A stretch of 55,169 bases of DNA from Planktothrix serta PCC 8927 (GCF_900010725.2 NZ_LR734865.1:125533-180701); one strand, 5' to 3'. Positions 23,648 to 33,460 are shown, counted from the first letter of the stretch. The notes: generated by a model not told the origin, from the letters alone. Numbers and translations: made by a program.

Positions 23648-24148
23648 ATGAAAAAAATCATCATTGGCATTATGGGGCCAGGAGAAGGAGCAACTTCCCT
23701 GGATGTTGATTATGGGTATCAATTAGGCCAATTCATTGCTCAATCAGGATGGGTCTTATTAACAGGAGGTCGAAATAGTGGCGTGATGGAAGCGGCTAAT
23801 CAAGGAGCAAAAGCAGCTAAGGGTTTAACTTTAGGAATTTTACCCAATGCTGATAATCAAGGAATGTCTGAAGCCGTTGATATTGCAATTTTTACGAATT
23901 TAGGTCAAGCTAGAAATGTGATTAATATATTATCTTCCGATGTTGTGATTGCTTGTGGAATCGGAGCCGGAACCGCTTCAGAAATTGCCTTAGCGATTAA
24001 ACAAAATAAGCCCGTTATTTTATTAAATCAAAACTTAGAAAGCCAAAGTTTTTTTAAATCTCTAGCTCCAGAACTGGTTTTTATTGTAGATTCTCCTGAA
24101 AGTGCTATTCAAACTGTTAAAAATTGTTTAGCTAAATTAATTGACTAA
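23648..24148 (+). CDS. SLOG/TIGR00725-type nucleotide-binding protein
   Basis: A 166-aa Rossmann-like protein of the LOG/DprA (SLOG) superfamily. It begins MKKIIIGIMGPGEGAT, has LTGGRNSGVMEAANQGA in place of the PGGxGT-type loop, and ends CGIGAGTASEIALAI with a helix. TIGR00725 members are not proven to make cytokinins; they may bind nucleotide ligands. A start at 23597 would add 17 unlikely residues. The cupin gene follows on the same strand. Confidence 0.8.
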   Translation: MKKIIIGIMGPGEGATSLDVDYGYQLGQFIAQSGWVLLTGGRNSGVMEAANQGAKAAKGLTLGILPNADNQGMSEAVDIAIFTNLGQARNVINILSSDVVIACGIGAGTASEIALAIKQNKPVILLNQNLESQSFFKSLAPELVFIVDSPESAIQTVKNCLAKLID

Positions 24149-24194
24149 ATAACATTAATTTGGTAAAATTAAAATGAATTTTATCTTTAATTCT

Positions 24195-24533
24195 ATGAAA
24201 ATAACAGATTTAAACCAAATTCCAGAACAGGAAGTTTCCCATAATCCAGCGATTAAAAAAAAGGTGATGTTGAGTTTAGGAGATTTACCCCATTTAACAA
24301 ATTTTTCTCAAGCCTGTTTTGCCCCCGGACAAGTGGCGGGTGGTCATTCCCATGCTGATATGTGTGAAGTATTTTTTGTAGAATCGGGTTTAGGAAATAT
24401 TGCGATTAATGGCGTTGATTATGAATTAAAACCAGGGGTTTGTATAGCAGTAGAACCTGGGGAAGTTCACGAAGTCACCAATACAGGAAATACAAATTTA
24501 ATCCTAACTTATTTTGGCTTACGCACCCCGTAG
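24195..24533 (+). CDS. Small cupin-domain protein
   Basis: A 112-aa single cupin. Motif 1 is complete (GGHSHADMCEVFFVESGLG: two His and a Glu as metal ligands) and motif 2 contains PGEVHEVTN with the third His. Metal-dependent enzymes and sugar-binding proteins share this fold, and nothing here selects between them. ATG 24195 matches the family start; ATG 24174 would add MNFIFNS. Neither has a strong ribosome site. It lies 46 bases after the SLOG gene. Confidence 0.8.
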   Translation: MKITDLNQIPEQEVSHNPAIKKKVMLSLGDLPHLTNFSQACFAPGQVAGGHSHADMCEVFFVESGLGNIAINGVDYELKPGVCIAVEPGEVHEVTNTGNTNLILTYFGLRTP

Positions 24534-24720
24534 TAAGCCCTTCAGGGCTGTCTTCAAATAGTTAATATCACCCATTAGTGTTAACTTAAGCCTAAAAACT
24601 CTGATTTTTGAAAGAACCACAAAGACACTAAGACACTAAGAAAGGAAGAAAGATCACTAAAGTTTCAATTTTTTTCCGCCTTCCAATTTCAATATCTCCC
24701 CCTTGTCACTATTTTCAACC

Positions 24721-25830
24721 CTAAAAATACCCTTGAATAATATTAATAATCCGTTCGGAAGCGTGACCATCCCCAAAGGGATTAATCGCATTTGCCATAT
24801 TTTGATAGGCGGTTTCATTCTTTAATAATACACTCGCCTCTGTAAAAATATCCGCCGCTTCTGTTCCTACTAATTTAGCGGTTCCTGCTTCCACTGCTTC
24901 AGGACGTTCTGTAGTTGTTCTTAACACTAAAACAGGTTTTCCTAAACTCGGTGCTTCCTCTTGTAATCCTCCCGAATCTGTTAATACAAAATAACAACAA
25001 TCAATCGCCGCCACTAATTCGGTATAATCCAAAGGTTCTGTTAAAAAGACTCTGGGATGATTTCCTAATCTTTCGGTTAAAGGTTCTCTGACCGTTGGAT
25101 TTCGATGGAGAGGTAACAATAAAGCTGTATCGGGAAATTCATTCAGAATTTGTAAGAATCCCTCTGCTATTCCCTGAAGCGGTTCGCCCCAATTTTCCCG
25201 CCGATGAACCGTTGCTAAAATTAACCGATAGGGACTATTTTGTAATTCGGAAATATGCAGTTTAGGTTGTTGTTGAGCAACGGATAATAACGCATCAATC
25301 ACTGTATTTCCGGTGTGATGAATTTCTCCTAAAACTCCAGAATTTTTTAGGTTTTGAACCGCTTGAATGGTGGGGGCAAAATGCAATTGCGTTAACTGAG
25401 AAATTAACCGCCGATTTGCTTCTTCAGGATAGGGATTAAACACATCATTGGTGCGTAATCCAGCTTCAACGTGACCCACTGGAATTTTTTGATAAAATGC
25501 GGCTAAACTGGCAGCAAAAGCCGTTGTTGTATCCCCTTGAACTAATATTAAATGGGGATTTAATTGTTTAAATAAATCTTCTAATCCTTGTAAACTTCCG
25601 CAGGTAATATTAGTTAAGGTTTGTTGCGGTTGCATAATGTTTAAATCGTGATCGGCCGTTAAATTAAATAATGTCATCACCTGGGAAACCATTTCTCGAT
25701 GTTGACCTGTTAAAATCACCTGTATTTCAAACCCTGGGTTTTGTTTTAACTGTTGAATTACAGGCGCTAATTTAATCGCTTCGGGGCGAGTTCCAAAAAC
25801 AACACTGACTCGAATCTTTAGATTTGACAT
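24721..25830 (-). CDS. wecB: UDP-N-acetylglucosamine 2-epimerase (non-hydrolysing)
   Basis: A 369-aa enzyme that converts UDP-GlcNAc to UDP-ManNAc for surface polysaccharides. Signatures: VVFGTRPEAIKLAPVIQQL at the N terminus, TGQHREMV, VQGDTTTAFAASLAAF, GHVEAGLRTNDVFNPYPEE with the active-site acidic residues, TVHRRENWG and LTDSGGLQEEAPSLGKPVLV. Length and motifs are normal. No other ManNAc-pathway gene is adjacent. A palindromic repeat cluster separates it from the upstream gene. Confidence 0.95.
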   Translation of the reverse strand: MSNLKIRVSVVFGTRPEAIKLAPVIQQLKQNPGFEIQVILTGQHREMVSQVMTLFNLTADHDLNIMQPQQTLTNITCGSLQGLEDLFKQLNPHLILVQGDTTTAFAASLAAFYQKIPVGHVEAGLRTNDVFNPYPEEANRRLISQLTQLHFAPTIQAVQNLKNSGVLGEIHHTGNTVIDALLSVAQQQPKLHISELQNSPYRLILATVHRRENWGEPLQGIAEGFLQILNEFPDTALLLPLHRNPTVREPLTERLGNHPRVFLTEPLDYTELVAAIDCCYFVLTDSGGLQEEAPSLGKPVLVLRTTTERPEAVEAGTAKLVGTEAADIFTEASVLLKNETAYQNMANAINPFGDGHASERIINIIQGYF

Positions 25831-25871
25831 AATTATTAAAAATAAAAAATCAATGATTAAACGGGTTATTA

Positions 25872-25973
25872 GATCCCCCTAAATCCCCCTTAAAAAGGGG
25901 GACTTTGATGGTTTGATTTCCCCTTGTGGGGATTTTAACTCTGTGATCCCCCCCTTCTTAAGGCGGGGGGATC
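25872..25973. repeat. Palindromic C/G-run repeat cluster
   Basis: Three hairpins lie in a row: CCCCCTT/AAGGGGG (25885-25901), CCCC/GGGG (25920-25931) and GATCCCCCC/GGGGGGATC (25945-25973). The outer ends GATCCCCC and GGGGGATC are inverted, so the whole 102-base block may be one MITE-like repeat. It could also serve as a terminator for the COG3044 gene, whose stop lies 4 bases away. Confidence 0.6.
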
Positions 25974-25976
25974 AAT

Positions 25977-27800
25977 TTAAAATTGTTTCACTTCTAACGT
26001 TCTAATTCTGTTAATCGCCGCAGCTAATTCAAACCGTCTGAATATTGCTAAATCTCCCTGGGGAAATGGGGTAATTATATCTAACCCTTTTGTGGAAATA
26101 TCCTGCATAACGACATCTAAAATTTGAGGTAAAGTTTTCTCTCCATCAATATAGTTTTGTTTAGCATAAACCATTGCGGCAGCGATCGCTCGTAATTGAT
26201 CTTTAGAAACAATTTGTTCTACCGCAGAAACATCAATATCTTCTGTTCCAAATAACACCTCATCCAGATCTCGAACTTTAATCCGCACATCCCAACGTCC
26301 ACGACTGGGATCTAAGCTTTCAGAAATCGGAATTCGAGGGCGAATCATCCCAAATGTTTTACCCCCTTCTAAGGTGCGACCTGTGCTATATTGACGGGCG
26401 ATTTCTTTGGCTTTTGCGGTTAATTCTAGCGCCTGAAAGTTCTCCATTGCAATTATAGTATTAGCGACATCAAAATAGTCGCCACTTCCTCCCATCACTA
26501 AAATTGTAGACACAGAATAATCGGTATAAAGTTGTTGCACTTTATCAATAAAAGGGGTAATAGGTTCTTGATCTTTGGCAATTAATTCTTGCATTCGGCG
26601 ATCGCGGATCATAAAGTTTGTTGCCGCCGTATCTTCATCCACTAATAACACCGCAGGAATAGAGGAAGATTCCGGTTTTTTGGCTAAAACTAATGCCTCT
26701 AATGCCTCCATAATATTAGCAGCTTGGGAGGTACTTCCACTGGCATTTTCCGTAGAAAATTCTCTAGTTGAACGACCTTGAGGGAGTTGATTAATAAACG
26801 CAGAAATATCAACTCCTGCAACACTGCGACCATCCTCAGCCCGAATTTTGACCGCCGATGGATTGGTAATCACAAATTCCCGACCATCCCCCGGAATATG
26901 ATTATAAACTCCTAATTCAATTGCCTTTAATAACGTCGATTTTCCATGATAACCGCCTCCTACAATTAATGTAATTCCTTTGGTAATTCCCATACCTTTA
27001 ATTGTACCTTGGTTGGGACAATTAAACTCGACTTCTAAGGATTTTGGAGATTGAAATGCAATCACATTGTCTGCTAAAGGACGGCTATCAACACCACTCC
27101 GACGGGGTAAAATTGCGCCGTTTGCAATAAAAGCAACTAAATCTTTTTCGGCTAATTGTTCTCGTAAATAATCCGCATCTTCAGCGATTTCAACGTGACG
27201 TTTAATGGTTTCCCCATCCAAATTTTGATATCGTAAAGCTCGGTCTACAATTGCCGGAATATCATCACAAATCATCATCGCGGCTTGACGACCTAAAATA
27301 TTCCGTCCCCGTGCTGGAAGTCCGACAAAAAAGCGAATTTCAATGCCTTTTTCTGGGGTTGAAAGTGTTGGACGAGCGCGTTGTAAGGCTTGGTTTTCAA
27401 CAATAATGGGTTTAGGAGAAGGGGGAGTTATTGTAATTAATGAAGCCGATGTTCGTTCTAAGATTTCCTGACCCATTTTTGTCACTGCAATCATCCCACT
27501 TTTGCCCGTTCCTCTAGGGCTACTAATCTCTCTTGCAGTCTGGTCAAATTCACGAATTAGGTAATCTCTTAGGGCAATTTCACGGCTTTGAGTACGGTAT
27601 AATTCCGAGGGAAATCCGGCTATATTAGAGGGAATATGAACCCGAAATTTACTCGGTGCTGCAAAAGGATCGCCTTGAACGTAATCAATAATTAAGGTAA
27701 AATTGGGGAATTCATAAGTCCCTAAAATATCTTTATAAGCTTTATAACCTCGATTATCGAGATCTAATAATAGCCGTTGTAGTTTTTCTTTAGTATTCAT
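25977..27800 (-). CDS. Predicted ABC-class ATPase (COG3044)
   Basis: A 607-aa P-loop protein of the COG3044 group. The N-terminal ~240 residues are family-specific (YKDILGTYEFPNFTLIIDYV, QGDPFAAPSKFRVH). Walker A is GGGYHGKST; VLLVDEDTAATNFMIRD carries Walker B; AENIM-like and VMGGSGDYFDVAN blocks follow. Related proteins have been tied to RNA binding, but bacterial function is not established. No transmembrane segment, so it is not a transporter. Transcribed alone; a 147-base gap separates it from the upstream peptidase gene. Confidence 0.85.
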   Translation of the reverse strand: MNTKEKLQRLLLDLDNRGYKAYKDILGTYEFPNFTLIIDYVQGDPFAAPSKFRVHIPSNIAGFPSELYRTQSREIALRDYLIREFDQTAREISSPRGTGKSGMIAVTKMGQEILERTSASLITITPPSPKPIIVENQALQRARPTLSTPEKGIEIRFFVGLPARGRNILGRQAAMMICDDIPAIVDRALRYQNLDGETIKRHVEIAEDADYLREQLAEKDLVAFIANGAILPRRSGVDSRPLADNVIAFQSPKSLEVEFNCPNQGTIKGMGITKGITLIVGGGYHGKSTLLKAIELGVYNHIPGDGREFVITNPSAVKIRAEDGRSVAGVDISAFINQLPQGRSTREFSTENASGSTSQAANIMEALEALVLAKKPESSSIPAVLLVDEDTAATNFMIRDRRMQELIAKDQEPITPFIDKVQQLYTDYSVSTILVMGGSGDYFDVANTIIAMENFQALELTAKAKEIARQYSTGRTLEGGKTFGMIRPRIPISESLDPSRGRWDVRIKVRDLDEVLFGTEDIDVSAVEQIVSKDQLRAIAAAMVYAKQNYIDGEKTLPQILDVVMQDISTKGLDIITPFPQGDLAIFRRFELAAAINRIRTLEVKQF

Positions 27801-27947
27801 TGTTAGAATCTCAATTCAATCAATTCTCGGTCAGAAATCAAAGGTATTATTTATAGGTGTTCATTTCCCTCCAATCTTCATTTTAAAGTTTACAGGATCA
27901 TCAGGGAAGAATAAAGCCGTTTAGATAAAAATCCTCAATTGATTGGT

Positions 27948-29036
27948 TTAGGATGAAGAAGGGGGAAGAATAAATGGAGTTTGACTATTCAGGAGTTCAG
28001 TGATTACATTATAAATGATCTGGGCTGATCCTTCAAAAAATTTAGGCTCTATATTAGAAAGAGTATCACTCGGTTGATGATAATGAGGCGATCGCAAATT
28101 AGCGGTATCGGTGATTAAAACCGCCGGAATTCCTTGATACCAAAAGGGAGCATGATCACTGCGTAAAACATCCGGTGTTAATAAGCCTTTTAAGGGAATA
28201 GGAAGGGCAACCAAAGGAGGAATTTTGATAGAATCAGAACCTATATTTCTGAGGGATTTATCTACCGTTTGAAAGATTTTTAATAGGGGTAAATTTTGAA
28301 CTTCTCCTACTACCGTTAAAAATTCTCCCCGATCTGGAAATTCAATTCCTGCGGCTTCTAAAACAGGAGTTACGGTTAGTCCGGGGGGATAGGTTTGACA
28401 GCCGGGAGTATGGCAAGCATAACCCACCATATCTAATATAATTGCGGCTTGCAAATTCTTTAAATTTTCCGGCTGTCCTGTAAAGGCAAAACTTCCTAAA
28501 AGTCCTAATTCTTCTTGATCAAAAAAGACGATTTCTAAGCTGCGAGGGGTTGGTTTTTGAACCAATAAACGAGCTATTTCTAAAATTACAGCGACCCCAG
28601 AGGCGTTATCATCAGCACCCGGAGAATTCAAAACAGTATCATAATGAGCCGCTAATAAAATTGATCCGGCTTTGGGATCAGTTCCTAGACGTTTAGTAAC
28701 AATATTAATCCCTTGTTCAAAGGGTTGTAAACTAGGAGAAAGCTTGAGTAATTCTAATTGCTGAATTAAATAATTTCGCACCCTTTTTCGATCAGAATTC
28801 TGATATCGTTCTCCTACTAATGCTTGAACATGACTCCACAATTGATCAGGGTCAATTGTATTAAGTTGAGGAGAGATCCCAGAAACAGATGGAGATGGTG
28901 AAGGTGTAACTTGAATTGGAGAATGTAAAGGAATTGAATCAATTTTACGGGGGGAAAATACATCATAACATCCGATGATTATCCCCATCGTCATCCCAAT
29001 ACACAGAAAAATTTTAATCCACTTTTTTGCCTTCAT
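27948..29036 (-). CDS. M28-family zinc metallopeptidase, probable lipoprotein
   Basis: A 362-aa peptidase of the M28 (aminopeptidase Y/S-like) family. Zinc ligands are visible: His and Asp in LAAHYDTVLNSPGADDNASG, the Glu pair in FFDQEELGLLGS, Asp in LDMVGYA and His in RSDHAPF. The N terminus (WIKIFLCIGMTMGIIIGC) is a signal with a cysteine where a lipobox would end. A Ser/Pro-rich linker follows. It overlaps the coiled-coil gene upstream by 4 bases (ATGA), so the two are one operon with purU. Confidence 0.88.
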   Translation of the reverse strand: MKAKKWIKIFLCIGMTMGIIIGCYDVFSPRKIDSIPLHSPIQVTPSPSPSVSGISPQLNTIDPDQLWSHVQALVGERYQNSDRKRVRNYLIQQLELLKLSPSLQPFEQGINIVTKRLGTDPKAGSILLAAHYDTVLNSPGADDNASGVAVILEIARLLVQKPTPRSLEIVFFDQEELGLLGSFAFTGQPENLKNLQAAIILDMVGYACHTPGCQTYPPGLTVTPVLEAAGIEFPDRGEFLTVVGEVQNLPLLKIFQTVDKSLRNIGSDSIKIPPLVALPIPLKGLLTPDVLRSDHAPFWYQGIPAVLITDTANLRSPHYHQPSDTLSNIEPKFFEGSAQIIYNVITELLNSQTPFILPPSSS

Positions 29037-29578
29037 TCCAGATTGAAATTAATGGGTTTACCCACGAGCTTAAATTTTTTCTCCTCTGCCTTAATATAAG
29101 GAATATTAGTCATTTCTAATTCTAATAATTGGGGAGGTTTAGGAAGCCATTCTTCAGAAAGAGGTTGAAAATTTTCGGCAGTTTTAGAGAAGGCTAAAAT
29201 TTCTGCTTCTAAAGTAGTAGCTAATTGATTAATGCGTTCATGGTGTTGTTTAAGTTGAATCCAATTCTGTTGAGCTTGCGCTCGATAAATTTGGGCTTGC
29301 TTAACGGCTAGTTTAGCACGAATTTGTCTTAATTTAATCCGAGTGGCTTGAATTTCTTGATCGAGTTGTTGTAAATCAAATGACCAGCGATTGGCTTCTG
29401 CCTCAGCTTGTTGTTGTAACATTGCCAAGGATTCTAGGGAAGAATCGGAGGAAAATAAAACAGTAACATGATGGTTAGAACGTTTATTTCGTAACGCATT
29501 ATATTCACTTTTAACGGCATCAACTTGATCTTGAATAGTCTGCCATTCTGTTTGTAAATCTTGTAAAATTTGGCTCAT
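29033..29578 (-). CDS. Coiled-coil hypothetical protein (181 aa)
   Basis: Residues ~1-150 are almost all helical with heptad patterns: LQDLQTEWQTIQDQVDAVKS, then EAEANRWSFDLQQLDQEIQA, then IKLRQIRAKLAVKQAQIYRA. The C-terminal ~40 residues (PKPPQLLELEMTNIPYIKA) are not coiled. No signal or membrane segment. It lies 20 bases after purU and overlaps the M28 peptidase gene by 4 bases. The function is unknown; a scaffold or adaptor role would be a guess. Confidence 0.75.
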   Translation of the reverse strand: MSQILQDLQTEWQTIQDQVDAVKSEYNALRNKRSNHHVTVLFSSDSSLESLAMLQQQAEAEANRWSFDLQQLDQEIQATRIKLRQIRAKLAVKQAQIYRAQAQQNWIQLKQHHERINQLATTLEAEILAFSKTAENFQPLSEEWLPKPPQLLELEMTNIPYIKAEEKKFKLVGKPINFNLE

Positions 29579-29598
29579 TTTATAACCCTTTTAAGTGT

Positions 29599-30453
29599 TT
29601 AAGCAAAAACAACAGTGCGATTTCCATAGATTAACACGCGATTTTGTAAGTGTAAACGAACGGCTCTCGCTAAAACCAATCGTTCTAAATCTTTGCCTTT
29701 TCTAATTAAATCTGCTACGGTGTCCCGATGACTGACCCGCACAACATCCTGTTCAATAATTGGCCCCTCGTCTAAATCTGCCGTGACATAATGAGCCGTT
29801 GCACCAATAATTTTAACTCCTCGTTCATGGGCTCGTTGATAGGGATTTGCACCTGCAAAAGCTGGGAGAAATGAATGATGAATATTGATAATTTGCGAAA
29901 AATTATCGATAATTCCAGGAGTTAAAATCTGCATATATTTAGCGAGAACAACTAAATCAATTTGATATTTTTTCAAGAGTTCTAATTGTTGGGTTTCTTG
30001 TTCTAATTTATTGTCTGCGCTTATCGGTAAATGATAAAAATCAATCCCAAATTGATCAGCAAGGGGTTTTAATGTTAAATGATTACTAATCATTAAGGGA
30101 ATTTCTGCTATTAGTTCTTTAGCTTGCCATCGCCACAATAAATCTAATAAACAATGATCTTGTTTTGTCACCCAAATGGATAACCGAGGAATGGTATCAG
30201 AAAAACGCAGTTGCCAATTAGCATTTAAGGGTTTAGCAATGGCACTAAAAGCAGGCGCAATCACATCACGGGGTAAATTAAATCCTTCTAATTGCCATTC
30301 AATTCGGGTTAAAAAAATGTTAGCACTAAAATCCGTATGTTGATCGGCATGAATAATATTTCCGCCATTGGAGTAAATAAAATTAGCAATTTTAGCAACT
30401 AATCCTTTTTGGTCGGGACAGGATACTAATAAAGTCGCTGTGGGTAGATTCAT
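29599..30453 (-). CDS. purU: Formyltetrahydrofolate deformylase
   Basis: A 284-aa enzyme releasing formate from 10-formyl-THF. The N-terminal ACT domain is ATLLVSCPDQKGLVAKIANF. The formyltransferase-like domain has NIHHSFLPAFAGANPYQRAH with the catalytic His, GATAHYVTADLDEGPIIEQD and RVSHRDTVADLIRKGKDLE. This is the standard PurU architecture and length. The ATG at 30453 is preferred to a TTG at 30459. First gene of a three-gene operon. The formate fate in this cyanobacterium is not shown by context. Confidence 0.95.
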   Translation of the reverse strand: MNLPTATLLVSCPDQKGLVAKIANFIYSNGGNIIHADQHTDFSANIFLTRIEWQLEGFNLPRDVIAPAFSAIAKPLNANWQLRFSDTIPRLSIWVTKQDHCLLDLLWRWQAKELIAEIPLMISNHLTLKPLADQFGIDFYHLPISADNKLEQETQQLELLKKYQIDLVVLAKYMQILTPGIIDNFSQIINIHHSFLPAFAGANPYQRAHERGVKIIGATAHYVTADLDEGPIIEQDVVRVSHRDTVADLIRKGKDLERLVLARAVRLHLQNRVLIYGNRTVVFA

Positions 30454-30531
30454 TCTCAACTCTGATTAATTAAATCTCCTCAAAATTATATCAAAAATCT
30501 GTTGTTGTGCTTTAGCACCTCCTGATTAAAA

Positions 30532-30640
30532 TATAACAATCCGTGTAGGGGTGGCGTCCCTCCCAACCCAGGTGCAAAAAGGGTTGGGAGGGACGCCACC
30601 CCTACGGGTTTTGATCACAAATTCTACACAGATTGCTATA
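30532..30640. mobile_element. MITE-like element, subfamily C, copy 2
   Basis: 109 bases from TATAACAATC to GATTGCTATA. It contains the same core palindrome as 8455-8584: arms 30545-30569 and 30581-30605, 25 bp perfect, 11-base loop. The flanks differ in length from copy 1. It lies between the dacB stop and the purU start, so any transcript crossing it would form a very stable hairpin. Confidence 0.75.
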
Positions 30641-30652
30641 TAACAACAAGAT

Positions 30653-32077
30653 TCAAGGACAAGATTTTAACTGAGTTAATAATAGTACAATTTCATCAAT
30701 AGCTTCTCTGAGTTGTTGAGTGGATAAGTTAGTTTGGTTAATGATAATACTAAATACTAAGGGTTGATAATCTGGGGAAAAAATATAACCCGCCAAGGAT
30801 GAAACTCCGGTTAAAGTTCCCGTTTTAGCTTGTACAATTCCGACCGCAGAAGTGTCTCGAAACCGTCCTTTTAACGTACCACTGATTCCCGCAACTGGGA
30901 GGGAATTCCGATATAATTCTCCCAGGGGAGAACCTGCCATCATTCTTAAGGTTTGGACTAAAGTTAAAGGACTAACTAAGTTATTTTGAGAAAGTCCTGA
31001 ACCATCGACTAATTGATAACTATTGGGATTAACACCTAATCGAGTTAAAATTAATTTAATTTCTTTTAATCCTGATTCTACACTATCAGAACGGGAATTC
31101 TGTACCCCTAATGTTCTTAAAATAGATTCAGCATAAACATTATTACTTTCTAAATTCAGCGTTTTAATTAATTCGGCTAAAGTCGGAGATTCTACAAACG
31201 CTAATTCTTCTGGAGGATAGGAAAAATTAGCAGCAATTGAGGTTTGTAAAACTTGAATTCCAGAATTAATTAAAACCTGCTTAAATGCTTGGATAAAATT
31301 ATCTGTAGGTTCCACAACAGCCGCATAAACGGGTTCAGGTTCAGCACCGACTCTTAATTGTCCTGAAACTCGAATAATAGGTTTGCTTAAATCTCGCCCA
31401 ATATCTACAAATTCCGGTTGATTTTTGCTAACAGTTTTTGTTTGATTCTCTACTGTCCATCCTGTTGCTTGTTCTGGACGTACCCAAGTTACTTTTAAAG
31501 GTTGTCCGACAGCTTGGGGAGACAGAATTAAATCTAAGGAATTTTGATTTAATATTAAACTATTAATCGGTGCGCCATAACCTGCTTGTATGTCTTCCCA
31601 TTGCCAACTTTGTTGTATGGGTGAACCTGTAAAATAACCATCGACAGCAATTAATTGATTAATCTGATTTATTCCTCTATTTTTTAACTGTTGTGCTAAA
31701 TCTTTAAGTTGAGTTTCAGTTAAACTAGGGTCGCCTCTCCCAACAATATAAACATTCCCTTGATTATCCCCATAAACAGAGGTTCTAATTCTAAAATTCG
31801 CGCCTAATTTTTGTAAAGCGGTGGCGGTTGTTAACAGTTTAACCGTTGAAGCAGGAATAAAATAATATTGACTATCTCGATTATAAAGGGTTGTACCTGA
31901 AGTTAAGGTTTCGATTAAAATTCCCCAGCGAGACTGTTGAAATTGCGGACGATTTACAATCGTATTAATCGCAGGTTCTAATTCCGTTGGACAGATTTTT
32001 TTAGTTTGACCCCAAACGGGTTGGGATATTGTGAATAGGGATATTAAACAACTGAATACAATTTTTTTCATGATCAT
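30653..32077 (-). CDS. dacB: D-alanyl-D-alanine carboxypeptidase/endopeptidase (PBP4 type)
   Basis: A 474-aa class C penicillin-binding protein, PBP4/DacB family (peptidase S13). The signal peptide is MKKIVFSCLISLFTISQPVWG. Catalytic motifs are in order: SxxK as S77-T-V-K80, SxN in GSGLSQNNLVSP, and KTG in VQAKTGTLTG. It trims peptidoglycan peptides in the periplasm. Length is normal. Start may be ATG 32077 or 32071 (MKK); no ribosome site decides. No cell-division gene neighbours it. Confidence 0.93.
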   Translation of the reverse strand: MIMKKIVFSCLISLFTISQPVWGQTKKICPTELEPAINTIVNRPQFQQSRWGILIETLTSGTTLYNRDSQYYFIPASTVKLLTTATALQKLGANFRIRTSVYGDNQGNVYIVGRGDPSLTETQLKDLAQQLKNRGINQINQLIAVDGYFTGSPIQQSWQWEDIQAGYGAPINSLILNQNSLDLILSPQAVGQPLKVTWVRPEQATGWTVENQTKTVSKNQPEFVDIGRDLSKPIIRVSGQLRVGAEPEPVYAAVVEPTDNFIQAFKQVLINSGIQVLQTSIAANFSYPPEELAFVESPTLAELIKTLNLESNNVYAESILRTLGVQNSRSDSVESGLKEIKLILTRLGVNPNSYQLVDGSGLSQNNLVSPLTLVQTLRMMAGSPLGELYRNSLPVAGISGTLKGRFRDTSAVGIVQAKTGTLTGVSSLAGYIFSPDYQPLVFSIIINQTNLSTQQLREAIDEIVLLLTQLKSCP

Positions 32078-32125
32078 TTTTTTAATTTAGAGGTTTTTGA
32101 AAATCGTTTTTTTTTACTATAGATT

Positions 32126-32269
32126 TTACCACAAAGGCACGAAGACACAAAGGAAGATATGAAGGAGATATTTAAGATTGATAACAGTTTTTATTGTATT
32201 AAACCCTACCCTCGTCACAACCTGAATCATCATTATTGCTTTCTTCGTGTCTTTGTGTCTTTGTGGTAA
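32126..32269. repeat. 31-bp imperfect inverted repeat pair
   Basis: TTACCACAAAGGCACGAAG... at 32126-32156 pairs, with about five mismatches, with 32239-32269 (...GTGTCTTTGTGGTAA). The motif is a purine-rich CACAAAGRCAC repeat; a partial relative lies at 24618-24650. The 82 bases between are AT-rich and non-coding. It may be a MITE-like insertion between dacB and the LpxB-related gene. Confidence 0.6.
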
Positions 32270-32272
32270 CAT

Positions 32273-33460
32273 CTATTGTTTAAGAAACCCGGTTTCTAAT
32301 ATAAATTGAGCAATTTTTAAACTTCCTCCCGGTTTTCCCATACGTTCTTTCCCATTCTTTAAACAAGATTTTAAATAGTTAGAATTTTGTAAGGTTTGGA
32401 TAACTTTTTGGGCAGTTTGGTGTAAAATAGAATCATCCGCAGGTTTAGTTCCGATTAATTGAATCGATGATCCTAATAATCTTAATTGTGCTTCAGCAAA
32501 TCGATAGGTAAAGGCGGGGCCATTCCCTGGAATTGTAATCACAGGTTTTCCCAGTCCCACCGCTTGCTCGTTGGCGGTTCCTGCCATTCCTAGAACTAAA
32601 TCAGCCGCGTTTAAAATATCTGCAAACCTATCAGAATCACAAATAACTTTTAAACCCATTTTACTGATTAATATTCCGTTTTGGTGTTGCCAACCTAACG
32701 ATATTGCAATTTCATCTAATTCTACCATTAAACTCGCCACCGCAGCGACTCTAAATTGAAGTTTTTGATTGCTAATATTATCAATAATTTCAACTAATTT
32801 TAACAGTAAAATCAAGTTATTTTTAGCTTCAGGAAGACGAGAACCGGGAAGAATAGCAATCATTAAAGATTCAGAATCTAGGTTTAAATTAACTCCCGTT
32901 GGGGTGAGATTATCCATCATCGGAGTTCCCACAAATTGAGCTTTTTTAATCCCTTGTTTTTTTAGATCATCTGCGGTAAACTTATCCCTTGTAAATACTG
33001 CTAAACAGCGATCGCAATTGAGCAGATAAGGAAGAATTAACCCTAAATTGAGTTGACCTTCATAATAACTGGAATAGGCAGACAGAAAAATAATATAGGG
33101 TTGTTTTGTAGAATAAGCGATCGCAGCTACAACAATATCCCCTGTCACCATTAAAATATCATAATGTGGGGCTTGTTTCCAAATCATTTGTAATTGTTTA
33201 CCTAATAATCCAATTAAACCCGATGCGATATCCTGAAGAAATACGAAAGGATTCATATACAAAAATCCTCCCGATGGTAAAGTTCGGGTTGGGGTCAGAA
33301 TCGGAACTCCTAAACGACGATAAATATTTCCCTCCCCCACAATCGGAACCGCCGCCATTTTAAGATTGATATCTAAGGATAATAACGCCTTAATAATCTC
33401 CCCATTACAAGTATCTTCCCCGTGACCATTACTTAAAAATAAAATTCGTTTATTATTCAT
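32273..33460 (-). CDS. LpxB-related glycosyltransferase (TIGR03492 family)
   Basis: A 395-aa protein related to lipid-A-disaccharide synthase, of the type usual in cyanobacteria (TIGR03492). Visible: FLSNGHGEDTCNGEIIKALL, ILMVTGDIVVAAIAYST, VGTPMMDNLTP, ILPGSRLPEAKNN, MAGTANEQAVGLGKPVITIPG, MGKPGGSLKIAQ. The exact product is not settled. The last residues (ETGFLKQ) come from an AGAAACCCGGTTTCT palindrome at 32283-32297, so the native C terminus was extended or replaced by a repeat. Confidence 0.88.
   Translation of the reverse strand: MNNKRILFLSNGHGEDTCNGEIIKALLSLDINLKMAAVPIVGEGNIYRRLGVPILTPTRTLPSGGFLYMNPFVFLQDIASGLIGLLGKQLQMIWKQAPHYDILMVTGDIVVAAIAYSTKQPYIIFLSAYSSYYEGQLNLGLILPYLLNCDRCLAVFTRDKFTADDLKKQGIKKAQFVGTPMMDNLTPTGVNLNLDSESLMIAILPGSRLPEAKNNLILLLKLVEIIDNISNQKLQFRVAAVASLMVELDEIAISLGWQHQNGILISKMGLKVICDSDRFADILNAADLVLGMAGTANEQAVGLGKPVITIPGNGPAFTYRFAEAQLRLLGSSIQLIGTKPADDSILHQTAQKVIQTLQNSNYLKSCLKNGKERMGKPGGSLKIAQFILETGFLKQ
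32283..32297. repeat. AGAAACCCGGTTTCT palindrome in a 3' coding end
   Basis: This copy lies inside the last codons of the LpxB-related gene and encodes ETGFL. It is the only one of the nine copies not in an accessory islet. Confidence 0.85.
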